Below are positions 33,901 to 42,317 of a DNA stretch of 64,000 nt, piece by piece (the first letter of the stretch is position 1; every line of letters begins with the position of its first letter). The notes below the pieces were generated by a model, which saw only the letters and a program-made list of their open reading frames with translations, made no database searches and was not told where the DNA came from. This stretch comes from Lepidonotus clava (taxonomy: Eukaryota > Annelida > Polychaeta > Phyllodocida > Polynoidae): NCBI GenBank assembly GCA_936440205.1, contig OW387145.1, forward strand, positions 13,949,396 to 14,013,395, given 5' to 3'. A program made the position numbers and the translations under genes.

Positions 33901-35005
33901 ACAGATAGTGACACCTTTCTCTAATCTTGAAAAAGTATATTTGAACTTCTTCACTCTTACATTGAATTATTTAAATGGTAAGTGAATCAGGGTACTGGTT
34001 ATAAATAGCATGCTGCCCGCTCAGTGTGTATAGCAAATATGACGTCATAGATTTGCCTAGCAAGGCTTATCAGTGTGGTTGTGCCCAGTGGCTCAGAGGG
34101 CTGCTGTTAGGCGTGGAGGCATTAACTTTGAAATTTCATAGTTTCCTTAATGCCCTAAATATTTTGATAATTCTTGTTTCCCCAACTTATGGAAATCATG
34201 CAGGATCTTCTAATTACTTCAAAACGGTCTCCCTTTATCACCTTTAAGTTTTAGATTTGTATGCTTTACTGACAATTTCAGATATGTAATTATATTTTGT
34301 TCGGAATGTATGAATAGTTATTTCAGGTTGAACTGTACGACAATTTTGAAATCGCTTACTTGAATCCCCTCTTTATGTTCAGTGATTTCTTAGATACTAC
34401 AAACTGGCAGGTGATTGTTAAATCTCCGAATAGCTCTTCTGTGTTTTGTGGGTGCTAAAGACAAACTAAAGTTCCACCTCTCGGTGTATTTTTGTCAGTA
34501 TTCGAAGCGGCTACTTCTCAGAAGTCACCCAAAGTACTTGACCTCCAATCACCCCGCTCTCCTTCTCCTGTAACAGGTGGTCGGCTACCACGGCGTTCTT
34601 TTCGTTGACGTAAGCGACGCCGACGTGGACGCCAGCGGCCCCTACTGGCAGCTGAGACGCGCCAACCTCCACTACCTGACTTCCGGTGACGTCATCTCGC
34701 TGGCCGACCACTCAGTCTCCTTCTCTCCCGAGAAGCGCTCTCTGATTGGCCGACAGTCGCGGCAGAACGCCCTCACTTCTGAAGACGTGTTCTTCGGGGC
34801 GCCCAAAGGCGGGAGGTCGGAGTTCCGGCGGGTGGCGGAGAGTCTGTTCGACTCGGCCCTGGACACGACGACGTACGGCCGGACGGCGCAGTCCACCCCC
34901 GCCTACGTGGTGGTGATGAGACAGCTGGTCGCCTCCAGGGCCGTCACCTCCCTGGACGGGAGGGTCTCCTACAGCAACCTGAGAGTCGACGTCCGCACCT
35001 TGTAA
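24811..35005 (+). CDS. Secreted cyanophycinase-like peptidase, family S51 (6 exons)
   Basis: Exons: 24811-24936, 27722-27954, 28900-29027, 29623-29755, 32674-32815, 34577-35005; 396 residues, GT/AG introns, frame kept through phases 0, 2, 1, 2, 0. Family facts: cyanophycinase cuts cyanophycin, the Asp-Arg storage polymer of cyanobacteria, into beta-Asp-Arg with a Ser nucleophile in a G-x-S-x-G elbow. Seen here: a signal peptide (MFSLAVGILLLCHACQG), KVMVFGGGEL, SGGNQ (111-114), VVAGSSGGAL with probable nucleophile Ser149, VVDAHFSERGREGRL (D203, H205 and the Arg cluster), and GFGVDENTVLVV. These follow the bacterial order (GGDQ, GTSAGA, VDQHF, GIGIDE) closely; the usual Gln after Asp203 is Ala. 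The last 142 residues are a less conserved C-terminal region. The later ATG (24811) is chosen because it has A at -3 and starts the signal peptide. A role in digesting dietary cyanophycin or other beta-linked aspartyl peptides is inference. Confidence 0.88.
26055..26506. mobile_element. MITE with AAAGGCATTTCCA ends
   Basis: The left end TAAAGGCATTTCCAGAT and the right end ATTTGGAAATGCCCTTA pair as inverted repeats. The inside repeats words such as AAAGAGCCATTACA and TTTACTAAAGACC. No coding capacity. Confidence 0.65.
26930..27113. mobile_element. hAT-like element with G and C runs
   Basis: GGCGTGGATTTAGGGGGG at the left and ATCCTGGATCCGCCCCTGAT at the right form an imperfect inverted repeat with homopolymer runs just inside. 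Same family as 30163-30338. Confidence 0.6.
27722..27954 (+). CDS. Cyanophycinase-like exon 2
   Basis: Residues 43-119 plus two bases of Thr120. VARIGVITAG, the AEAYWVPVRETD segment and MTGFFYSGGNQ are the strands and the oxyanion-side loop of the S51 core. The donor GTACGT is followed 21 nt later by a MITE. Confidence 0.9.
27976..28255. mobile_element. TATTACAC-type MITE carrying a LINE 3' tip
   Basis: The ends AAAGGCCCTATCACACTGCA and, in reverse, ATGCCCTATTACACTACACG match the whole copy at 41474-41688. A fragment at about 28053-28130 is not part of the family: it matches the 3' tip of the minus-strand LINE at 3232-3300. Confidence 0.75.
28053..28130 (-). mobile_element. LINE 3' tip inserted in a MITE
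   Basis: Contains a T-run, TTTTATTTGCAATAAACTTC and the hairpin CAGGGTTTCCCCTG followed by GTTTTCAG, matching the 3' end of the LINE at 3232. It is only the final few dozen bases, a very short target-primed insertion. Confidence 0.6.
28256..28899. other. Cyanophycinase-like intron 2, remainder
   Basis: AT-rich DNA; GGGGGTAGGCCACGATGCGA at 28259 may be the edge of another element. No exon or RNA seen. Confidence 0.4.
28900..29027 (+). CDS. Cyanophycinase-like exon 3 (nucleophile elbow)
   Basis: Residues 120-162 and one base of Ala163. TLLTADRLDTPVMAAIRAQY is the helix before the elbow, then GAVVAGSSGGALV supplies the catalytic Ser149. The donor is GTGAGT. Confidence 0.92.
29623..29755 (+). 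CDS. Cyanophycinase-like exon 4 (catalytic Asp/His loop)
   Basis: Residues 163-206 plus two bases of Ser207. GLGFINSHVVDAHF carries Asp203 and His205. The acceptor has a strong pyrimidine tract (CCCTCCCTCCCCCTAG). The donor GTAAGG lies 18 nt before a MITE. Confidence 0.92.
29774..30112. mobile_element. MITE with perfect 23-bp inverted ends
   Basis: Both ends carry the same 23 bases in inverse orientation, starting GGCGGACCAAAAAACATCC. Inside, TTCTCGTGG and CCACGAGAA recur in both orientations. The perfect ends suggest a recent insertion. It has no coding capacity. Confidence 0.88.
30163..30338. mobile_element. hAT-like element
   Basis: The ends CAGGGGCTAATCCAGAGGGG and, in reverse, CAGAGGCAGATCCAGGATTT are inverted repeats. 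TTATA borders the element on each side, which might be part of a target duplication. Inserted just upstream of the tRNA pair. Confidence 0.65.
30407..30478 (+). tRNA. Initiator tRNA-Met (CAT), copy 1
   Basis: 72 nt. The acceptor stem AGCAGAG pairs with CTCTGCT, the anticodon loop GCCCATAAC carries CAT, and three GC pairs (GGG/CCC) stack at the anticodon stem end, the mark of initiators. The T loop is GGATCGAAACC with A at position 54, again initiator-type. No intron. A T-rich terminator (CTTTCTTTT) follows. It lies in the fourth intron of the cyanophycinase-like gene, same strand. Confidence 0.97.
30744..30815 (+). tRNA. Initiator tRNA-Met (CAT), copy 2
   Basis: Identical in sequence to the copy 337 bp upstream, with all stems intact. 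Downstream sequence (ACACTTTTCTTTTTCCC) supplies a T-run terminator and continues the similarity with copy 1 past the gene, so the pair arose by tandem duplication. Confidence 0.97.
30816..31600. repeat. tRNA-flank repeats with GTCGCGTATA words
   Basis: From 31455 to 31575 the sequence repeats the flank found after tRNA copy 1 (30525-30620: TTTGAAGAAAATA, AACTGAT, CAGTTAGATCA), but without a tRNA. Between the two, words such as GACGTCGCCTCAATAGGCG and GACGTCGCGTATAT recur in both orientations; the same words appear near 48100-48490. Confidence 0.6.
31601..32429. other. Cyanophycinase-like intron 4, middle
   Basis: AT-rich, with repeated CAGCCTAATCAG words around 32260-32290. Nothing codes here as far as I can see. 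Confidence 0.4.
32430..32638. mobile_element. MITE with TAAAGCCTGGTTTCCACCA ends
   Basis: About 25 bases at each end are inverse copies, starting TAAAGCCTGGTTTCCACCAG. The element ends 36 bp before exon 5 of the cyanophycinase-like gene and so sits on the branch-point region. A second copy lies at 48941-49157 and a relative at about 40155-40452. Confidence 0.85.
32674..32815 (+). CDS. Cyanophycinase-like exon 5
   Basis: Residues 207-254. SERGREGRLLRLLADT follows DAHF and holds the Arg cluster that in bacterial enzymes lines the substrate site. GFGVDENTVLVV is the family's GIGIDE-TALVV strand. The donor is GTCAGT, phase 0. Confidence 0.93.
32926..33230. mobile_element. Inverted-repeat element, GACGCTGTGCAGATAACGTC end
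   Basis: The left end TAGAGACGCTGTGCAGA and, in reverse, the right end TATAGTCCTTGTGCAGTTG match the copy at 57317-57516. Both copies also share a GTGGTTGTGAT and GTCACGTGACCA/GTCAAGTGACCA section near the right end. Confidence 0.7.
33231..34576. other. Cyanophycinase-like intron 5, remainder
   Basis: AT-rich with no recognisable element. Short frames on both strands are not supported. Confidence 0.4.
34577..35005 (+). CDS. Cyanophycinase-like exon 6 (C-terminal region)
   Basis: Residues 255-396. VVGYHGVLFVDVSDA and ANLHYLTSGDVISL match the last strands of bacterial cyanophycinases. The remaining 90 residues or so are rich in Ser, Arg and Asp and less conserved. The stop is TAA at 35003-35005. 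GC-rich throughout. Confidence 0.9.
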   Translation: MVGYHGVLFVDVSDADVDASGPYWQLRRANLHYLTSGDVISLADHSVSFSPEKRSLIGRQSRQNALTSEDVFFGAPKGGRSEFRRVAESLFDSALDTTTYGRTAQSTPAYVVVMRQLVASRAVTSLDGRVSYSNLRVDVRTL

Positions 35006-35089
35006 TGGATGAGGTGGCTAATAGGCCCCTAAAGAACGACGGTCATTATCCATGATGCACTTATACAATTATATACAATGTCATATTAC

Positions 35090-35095
35090 AATAAA
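35090..35095 (+). terminator. Polyadenylation signal AATAAA
   Basis: AATAAA lies 85 bp after the stop codon of the cyanophycinase-like gene, the normal distance for a short 3' UTR. Confidence 0.65.
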
Positions 35096-35627
35096 TAGGT
35101 CGAAATTGACAAATTGGTTGGTTTCAAAGGATTTCTTTAATGATATCCAATGAAAACGAAACTTGTCTACTATCTTTTATGTCCAAATGACTAATTATAA
35201 ATCCATTCCGTTTGTTCTCCTTTTTGCAAAATGGCAATTGATTTCACATACTTTTGAAGTAATGCACACAGCATCTATATTTCTTCCAACATTTGAATGT
35301 TATTTATAAGAGCAATTTATATGAAAAATTTATCCAAGATGGTGTAGTGCCTTGACGATGAGCCTTGCACTTGCATCAAAGGTTTGCGCATTACTAGGCA
35401 GATCAGTTTTATTGACTCCTTCATCCTCTAAGGTATTGTTCCTCACAATAGTTTTTAACTGGACAAAACATTCTGCCTCTTATTCTCTATCTTATACCAA
35501 GCTGGATCCGAGTCACTCATTGTCCTTCAGAATGACTGGTGGTGCTTTAGTAGAGATTGGCAACAATCGCCAATCAACTGGCTAAATATGAGAAATAGTG
35601 ATAGTTTAATAACCATTCCTGACAATC

Positions 35628-36065
35628 TTGTTTAAGATACATTTCCCCATAATCGCCACAACTTGTCCAGGTATTGGTGCTACCTCCTCCCCCGCACGGC
35701 TCACAGCGGACGGCTTGCGACAGGTGACAACTTCCTGGAATGAGGTGGGTAGTGGACCGACACTTGCCTACTTGCTGCAGGATGGATGCAGGAGCCGAGG
35801 GAAGGAGATCCAATTCAGGGACGGAGAATACTGTTACTTAGTGGTAAAGGCGTGCGGAAAGAGCGGCCGATATGTCAGAGGGTATGGAAACGACGAGCCA
35901 GAAGGCCCGTCATTTAGCAGTTCGGCATTTTTGTACTGGAAACAATACTTTGAGGGCGGTAGAAATCGGCAATTTGCAAGCGATTTTTTCTTCTGTTCTT
36001 CTGTTACCCCTGCGTTTCAGTCTGCATCAGACCTGGGTTTAATATTTCTTTATGGTTGTGTCTAA
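35628..36065 (+). CDS. Orphan open frame of unclear status, perhaps a fibronectin-III-like fragment
   Basis: Reading through from about 35628 gives 145 codons to TAA at 36063-36065 with higher GC (about 50 percent) than its surroundings. SPARLTADGLRQVTTSWNEV resembles strands A and B of a fibronectin type III domain and EYCYLVVKACGKSG its strand F, but the spacing is odd and the second half has no match that I recognise. A CAG acceptor at 35670 would suit an exon start; no good donor follows. It could be a last exon of a gene whose other exons are unseen, or a pseudogene fragment. No ATG begins the frame in good context. Confidence 0.25.
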   Translation: MFKIHFPIIATTCPGIGATSSPARLTADGLRQVTTSWNEVGSGPTLAYLLQDGCRSRGKEIQFRDGEYCYLVVKACGKSGRYVRGYGNDEPEGPSFSSSAFLYWKQYFEGGRNRQFASDFFFCSSVTPAFQSASDLGLIFLYGCV

Positions 36066-36816
36066 CTATTTACAGAAATATTGGATGTAAGTTGTTTAAG
36101 ATTCCTTTTACTTCGTCTCTTCAGCATTGACTGCGCTAAGTTATCAAACTTCTTGTCGTGGTAAACAAAATGCTGAAACCAAAATGTGCCAGGAGAGCCT
36201 ATAAAATCTACTAAGGTATATGGAATAGCTTAACAATTTTGCTAGAAATTGCTAATTTTCGAACACAAAGACCATTTTGCTGGACGCTACCTTTCTGGCA
36301 ACACGTCGTTATCAAGTTGGTGGTCCCATGGAAATAGCAATACATTCTTAGATTTCAGGGTTTTAGAAAGTGCTAACACATAACTTTAATATGTACCTTC
36401 TATTTTAAGTGTACTGATATAGAAAATAAATCGTGGATGATGTCTAGGTTCAAGGCCAAAGATAAGTTAATATCGTGGTCTATGTTTCGACGAAAAAATT
36501 GATCACAGGTGCTAGCTGACAGAGAATGTTTTGACACATATTGGATTGACTCTGGGAGTTACTAGTGAAGTGAACAGTCAACTATCGAATCAACTTGAAG
36601 CTCTTATTAGATTAAACTTAGTTAACAACAAAATAGCTAATAAGTTAAACCCTAACTACAAATCATACATAGCGGCAACAGATATTTATAATAGAAACAT
36701 AATTGCTTGTTTTCAGTGTTCTATGGATCATTTTTTATATATATTACATTTTCATGTCACTTGCATGATAATGATGATCTATCAAATGTTTGGGAGTTGA
36801 GTTTGATACAGTCCGC
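36066..36816. other. Gene-free stretch
   Basis: AT-rich sequence without recognisable gene, RNA or repeat. Confidence 0.4.
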
Positions 36817-37090
36817 TAAAGGCCATATTCCACTTTGCGGCGTTTTGCTCGCGGTGGGAACTTTCCTAGCGATTTTGACCACCCCCGATAGTAAAATCAA
36901 GCATCGATAATGGGATATACAGATTCACTAGCGGTGGCACTTGTGGTGGTTCTTGCGGTGGCCCACCGCAAGAACCACCGCAAGTTAATTTATATAGGTT
37001 TTCTATGGGTTGCTTGCATTGGGAGAATAAACATGTTCGTTTCTGATTTACACAAATTACTTGCATCAATCCACCGCATAGTGGCCTTTA
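36817..37090. mobile_element. MITE with a 45-bp central palindrome
   Basis: The ends TAAAGGCCATATTCCACTTT and, in reverse, GTAAAGGCCACTATGCGG pair. Near the middle, 22-base arms at 36940-36961 and 36963-36984 (CTTGTGGTGGTTCTTGCGG and its partner) match at 21 of 22 positions around a single C, so a tight hairpin is expected. Confidence 0.75.
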
Positions 37091-37190
37091 CGCTTTTGAA
37101 ATCCAACTAAATATAAGTAGCAATTGTGTGTAGTGAAAGTACAATAACAATTGTACAATGGATGGGTGACACACAAAAGTTATAATCAGC

Positions 37191-37546
37191 CTTAAAGGGA
37201 CCAAAACCAATAAATTCAATGAAATTTTTCAAACTCAAATACTCATGGAAATAGTTTCCTTGAGCTTATTTCTGGCCCATGTTAAAATCTAAACCATGAA
37301 ACATGGTAAAAAATCATTAAAACACGTTTTTCTTGCTCAAATCAATTAATGTGGATCCGTAAAAATAGGGTTTGTTTACAAACAAATGTAAATATTACCA
37401 TCTCTCGTGGCATTCTACTTCAGTTTGAGCTAGTTTTCACAGCTAATACTTTACCACTGACCTTTACTGGTCTTATCTAACACATTTTTATACTTATCTG
37501 AGTTTTGAAAATGTTGTCAATTCTATTGGTTTTGGCTCCCTTTAAA
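37191..37546. mobile_element. MITE with TTAAAGGGA-CCAAAACCAAT ends
   Basis: The left end CTTAAAGGGACCAAAACCAA and the right end ATTGGTTTTGGCTCCCTTTA are inverse repeats. The core contains CATTCTACTTCAGTTTGAGC, shared with the deleted copy at 23640-23816. Confidence 0.85.
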
Positions 37547-37647
37547 GAAAATTGTGCCATTTTCCAAATATCAATAATAGGATATGTTTTCAATTTTTCT
37601 CAAATCTTGCAGAAATATTCAATTATGTCTGGCGAATTTATGCTATT

Positions 37648-38580
37648 GTGATGAACGGCTATTCAGCCAAAATACATAGAGGCTAAAATAATAGAAATAA
37701 GGTAATAATAGAAATAGATGTAAAGAACGAATAACGAATATGTAAAGAACGAATATGTAAAGAACGAAGAACGAAATAGATGTAAAGAACGAATATGTAA
37801 AGAACGAATAACGAATATGTAAAGAACGAATAACGAAAACGTAATGGAACGAAACCCGGAAATATGTAAACCGGAAGTGAAATGTAAACCGGAAACGGAA
37901 TATATAAACCGGAAGTGACGTCAGTTGTAGGTCACGTGACCGAAGGCAGCCAATCAGGGCTGACCTCTCTAGTATATAAAGGGGCGGTGAGGCCCGAATA
38001 AACAGAGTTCTTTAACAGTTCTCCTGGTGTCCAGACGTGTCCTCTTTCCTGAAACAACCGCTAAAGATGAGCCGAACAGAGTAATTAAGCCGAAGTTAGG
38101 ACAAAACAGTCGGAGTTCGAGATAGGTAGTAGAAACATAGGGTAGGGGGCCCGATGGCCCGAAGAACGAGGAACGAGGGAACGAAGTAGGGCACGAAGGC
38201 CCGAAGTAGTACCGGAAACCGAGGCATAGTATGGTACGAAGACATGGGGAGCGGAACGAGGGAGCGAAGTCCGCGGGGACGAGGGCGCGGCATGCTCGGC
38301 CCCACGCTACCAAACAATAGGCGACCGTCGGCCCGTCGCCCCCGCGGACCGGAACTCAGGGGTGGACCGCCCCCCGGCCGACCCGTACCCCTACCATAAT
38401 TTCCCTCCCCCGCAGTCCTCCGTCGACATCGAGTGCCGATTCCCGATCGATTCGCTCAGCCCCCCCTCGTGCGCGAGGCACGACTCTAGAAACACATCTC
38501 GGTTCTTGGCCCGGATTCCCCGTCCGCCCCGAGACCCGAACAACCCCCACGTTCCTCTGTTGTAAGAATCGGCAACCCCG
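37648..38580 (+). mobile_element. Probable fossil LTR fragment with leader-like GC-rich sequence
   Basis: An array of GTAAAGAACGAATA words (37690-37850) is followed by a dense promoter block: GGAAGTGACGTCA-type sites, a CCAAT box near 37950, a TATA box near 37974, and a poly(A) signal near 37997. This order is typical of an LTR. The following 500 bp are GC-rich, without gag or pol similarity. No second LTR is seen, so the element is incomplete. Alternatively it is a host promoter with a first exon. Family undetermined; moderate age. Confidence 0.4.
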
Positions 38581-39420
38581 ACTTACCAGAGAACGTCACA
38601 CTATAAAAGAAAATTGGTTTGACAGAGACGCTTTGAGAGATTATGATTATCAAAATACATTAAACTTGTAGAAATTGTGCAAATACTCTTTAACACATGT
38701 TGTATCAAGATATGCATCCACATTATTGTGAAGGTCTTGGACACAATAGAAAATGCTCAGATTACTTTTCATGTAATTTTATTTGAAATTCTATGGCGAA
38801 ACACAAAAGAACCCATGGCCAGCTCAAGCTATCTTAGATGTCAAAATAGATCTGCTGCTCCACTTGCTAAGGTGACAGTCATGGTGACCCCTATTTCTTT
38901 CTGCTGCAAATATTAGCCCACGTCTTTCAGCAAAATGTATTTTAATTTTGAGTACTGACTATTTAATGTCTATGCAGCATACTTATGTTTAGAATTTCTC
39001 ACTTTTTCATTAGAATTTGCATATCTTATCAATAAAGATACGTCTTATCCCATTGGCCCTGACTACATGGTATCTATTTCACTTGCCCAAAATTCTTTTT
39101 CAAAGGAGCTTAGTGCTACTAAATTTTCAGAGTAACCAGTAGTGGCTTCCAAAAATCACCACAAAACAGACTAGTTAAGCTGCCAAGTTTCCATGAGGAC
39201 CTATACGTTTTGTCTTTTGGGGATCTAAGATGATATAATCTGCATTCAAGAGGATTTTGAGAAAACCTGATTGTTGGATCTATAATGGAGTGATTCCGCT
39301 AGGTAGAGAAGACCTTGAAGTGGTTTTGAAATGAGACACGCCATAGTAACTTAAACCATTTTTTCATGCGCATCTGATGGGGTACTTCTAATCAGAAGTT
39401 CCCATTCAACCCAGACTAAA

Positions 39421-40070
39421 GATTATCTGCTCCTGCAAGAAAGAAACAAATAATATGTGTACTGCAAAAACATAATAGTATACTCCCAGAAGTATACACT
39501 AATATCTAAACCATGCAATATCATCCTTTGAATTGCTGTTATAAAACGAAGGAAACAATCGGTCATCTGTTTCCCGATGGATCATAAGTACTTTTGCGGT
39601 CTTGACCTGAGTTTTGAACCAATAACTCTAGTTGCAGACATTATTAGAACCCTACACAGCAAGAGATTATGAAATTATTGGGGTATTCAGATGACTAAAG
39701 CCTGTGATCCACTGTGCAACAAAACTTGAACCGTTTATAAAGGGTTTATACTTAATCAGATAAATGTGCCATTAAACATATCTTTTATCTATTCTAGTTT
39801 TCTTAATTACACGATACGATTATCTGCTCAAGCAAGTAAGAAAAAAGAATGTCGACTGCAAAATGATATTATCGAAAACTCTCAAATCTTAACTATGCAA
39901 GATTATTCCTATAATTTGCTTTCCTATTGCAATATTGCAAAATGAAGGAAAATAATTATAATAAGCCATCTGATTTACAGTGGATCCTAAGTACTTTGGC
40001 TGTCTTGAACTGAATTCTTAACCAAAAATGATTACAAACCTACACAAGAAATTGGTTATGAAATTGTTTA
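39421..40070. repeat. Diverged direct duplication, period about 398 bp
   Basis: GATTATCTGCTC, then an A-rich stretch, ACTGCAAAA, ATGCAA, GAAGGAAA, TCATCTG, a ATCATAAGTACTTT/ATCCTAAGTACTTT pair, TCTTGA, AACCAA and GAAATT appear in the same order at 39421 and 39819. Divergence is high, so the duplication is old. Confidence 0.65.
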
Positions 40071-40154
40071 AGTAATAAGCTGATTAGAATAATTCAGATT
40101 TCTTGTTTAATTCTTTAGTAAACAATAGGCTAGTAATGGGCTCCCTCAGTCTTC

Positions 40155-40452
40155 ATGCTGGTTTCCACAATACGATAGACATGTTTGATATCGATGGTGG
40201 ACATGGTTTGCATGGTTTGCACCAACGTAATCAGACCTGTTTGATCTGGAAAGTCAGCTATTGACGTGTGAAACTTGTCTGTCGAGATTTAGAACGCTCA
40301 ACGATTAAAACATAGATGTGTCCTTTTGTTGTTCACTTTGAATCAGCCGCCGACTTAATTCAGGGTGTCTATGACAAATTTCGACCATCAGCAACACGTG
40401 CATTTCGGAAGCCGACAATTGCATTTGTCAGCAAAGTGGAAACCGGCCTTAA
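40155..40452. mobile_element. Candidate MITE with CTGGTTTCCAC ends
   Basis: Left TGCTGGTTTCCACAAT and, in reverse, right AAGGCCGGTTTCCACTTTG form short inverted ends, like those of 32430-32638. The core is unrelated. Confidence 0.45.
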
Positions 40453-41473
40453 GTGAATCATGGGATTCAAGTCTATTATAAACCGATTTTCTGCCCAGAG
40501 CTTTTAATTTTGGTCAAGGGTAAATGTTTTTATCGGATATACCTTTCAAATAAGGAAGATAAACAGCTGGCCGTAAATGGTGTCCAGTCACACCGTGGGT
40601 GTGCAGATTCGGGTGAATGATAACACAGTGCCAATTTTATTCTTAAATGCTTTATTGGTGTAGGACCTTTGAGGAAAATACCGGGAACATTTATATTAGA
40701 TGCACAATATTCAGGATTTAATCAGTTTGTTCAGAATCAGCTTATCCACAGGATATTTCTTTTACGTTCATAAGCTAACAGTTGTCAGGATGGAAAAGTA
40801 TCCAACTTACAATAGATCTAGAATCTAACCTTTGAAAGTAGTTTGGTCGATACAAGTGAGGGACGGAAATATGTACACGTGACAAGTTTTGCAATCATCG
40901 TTGCCCATACTATATTCAGACAGGATTGCCAGTATTCACACAGTATTTAACCTAGACTTACCACAGCCAAATATACATGTATAATCAATATTCCGAATAA
41001 CAACTCAGTTCACAGTGCACTCTAGAGTTTTACCATAATATTATCAGACTGCGTATGGAACAGACATTCAAACCGTCAGCGATTGATAAATTACATGTGA
41101 ACATTTCATAAGACTAGACTTCCACAATCCCATTTATTGTTGGTGTACTAATTGAATGGCATAAACTCTAAAATGATATTTTATAATAGGTTCCCTACAC
41201 AGAAAGATGCCACATAATGGTCATGTTATGCAGCCATACCTTTTTGGTTTGTCTTTTATTTACTGAAATGTGATGTAACCATTATATTATTTTTTTCAGA
41301 CCTAACCAAAACACATTGTTAACATAATGTTCTGATGATGTTATGTCAAGACCAAATACAAGCAGAATGCCATTGTGATAATTATTCTGATTAAGTGAGG
41401 TCCAGGTTTCACTTAAACAGAATATTGTGACTTCCTCAAAAGGTGAGGTCCCAACTTCACCTAAACAGAATGT

Positions 41474-41688
41474 TAAGGGCCTATTACACTACACGACATG
41501 AGCTGCGACATGACGATGTCGTAGAGAAATGGCATATATTAGAAATAAACTTCTTTGTTTCACGTATGTGACATGCTTCAACTTACCATTTTTTAACAAA
41601 TATATCACTAATTCATGCCAATTTGTCTGTAAAATCATGATAGTGTGCCCATATCACAGCTCATGTCGTGTAGTGTAATACCCCCTTT
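41474..41688. mobile_element. TATTACAC-type MITE, whole copy
   Basis: About 32 bases at each end are near-perfect inverse copies (left CTATTACACTACACGACATG, right CATGTCGTGTAGTGTAATAC). 215 bp, non-coding. This is the best copy of the family also found at 8119, 16711 and 27976. Confidence 0.9.
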
Positions 41689-41713
41689 ATTGTGATTAGA
41701 TAAGGTGTCAACC

Positions 41714-42317
41714 TAAAGCCCAGTTACACAGGCCGTCAACGTGTCCTTACGACAATACCTTATTGTAAGCCTTACGATAATGGGAAAATTGGGAAGAATA
41801 ATTATGTATGTTACTATTTTTTTTCAAGGCTATCGGTTACAATTATCTTAAGATTTTTTGTTCTCAAGGGTTTACACAGCCTGACAATATCCTTAAGATA
41901 ATAAATCCATGAGAATTCACAGAAGGCCTACGACAATGAAAGTGTCTTATATATTTGTATAGTGAATGGGTCCCTTGACCTAAGAAAAGGGGGTTTACAA
42001 AGGCGGATAGGGGGTCTTAAGATAAAATACTTCATTAACTTGAGGTGAATTTCATTATTGTAAGGCCATTATCCTAAGGTTTTTCCAAAAAATTTCAAAC
42101 AGGTCTGAAATTTTCATTATCTTAAGGAATTGTTCCCGATAATTATCGTAAGGCTTACGACAGCCTTAAGACAATGGATTCCTTAGGATAAATTTGGTTT
42201 ACACAGGCCGATAACGTCGTTGGGATTACCATAAGGCTGTCAGGATTATCGTAAGGCTTCCGTTAATGCCTGTCGGGACTCATCATAACGATTTTATAGG
42301 GCTGTGTAAACCCCCCT
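41714..42317 (+). mobile_element. 604-bp element with CTTACGATAAT words, copy 1
   Basis: The left end is TAAAGCCCAGTTACACAGGC; the right end, in reverse, is GGGGGGTTTACACAGCCC. The interior is built largely from variants of C-TTACGATAAT and its complement. An inverted copy is found at 52631-53244. Confidence 0.88.

Larger units (their letters stand above)
38581..41473. other. Gene-free stretch with an old tandem duplication
   Basis: Mostly AT-rich. A diverged duplication of about 398 bp is visible (39421-39690 against 39819-40070). A candidate MITE relative of the GGTTTCCAC family lies at 40155-40452. The other open frames are short and unsupported. Confidence 0.45.

Noticed and set aside
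34672-34896. Minus-strand frame opposite the last cyanophycinase-like exon
   Set aside because: Shadow frame caused by GC-rich codon use; no motifs.
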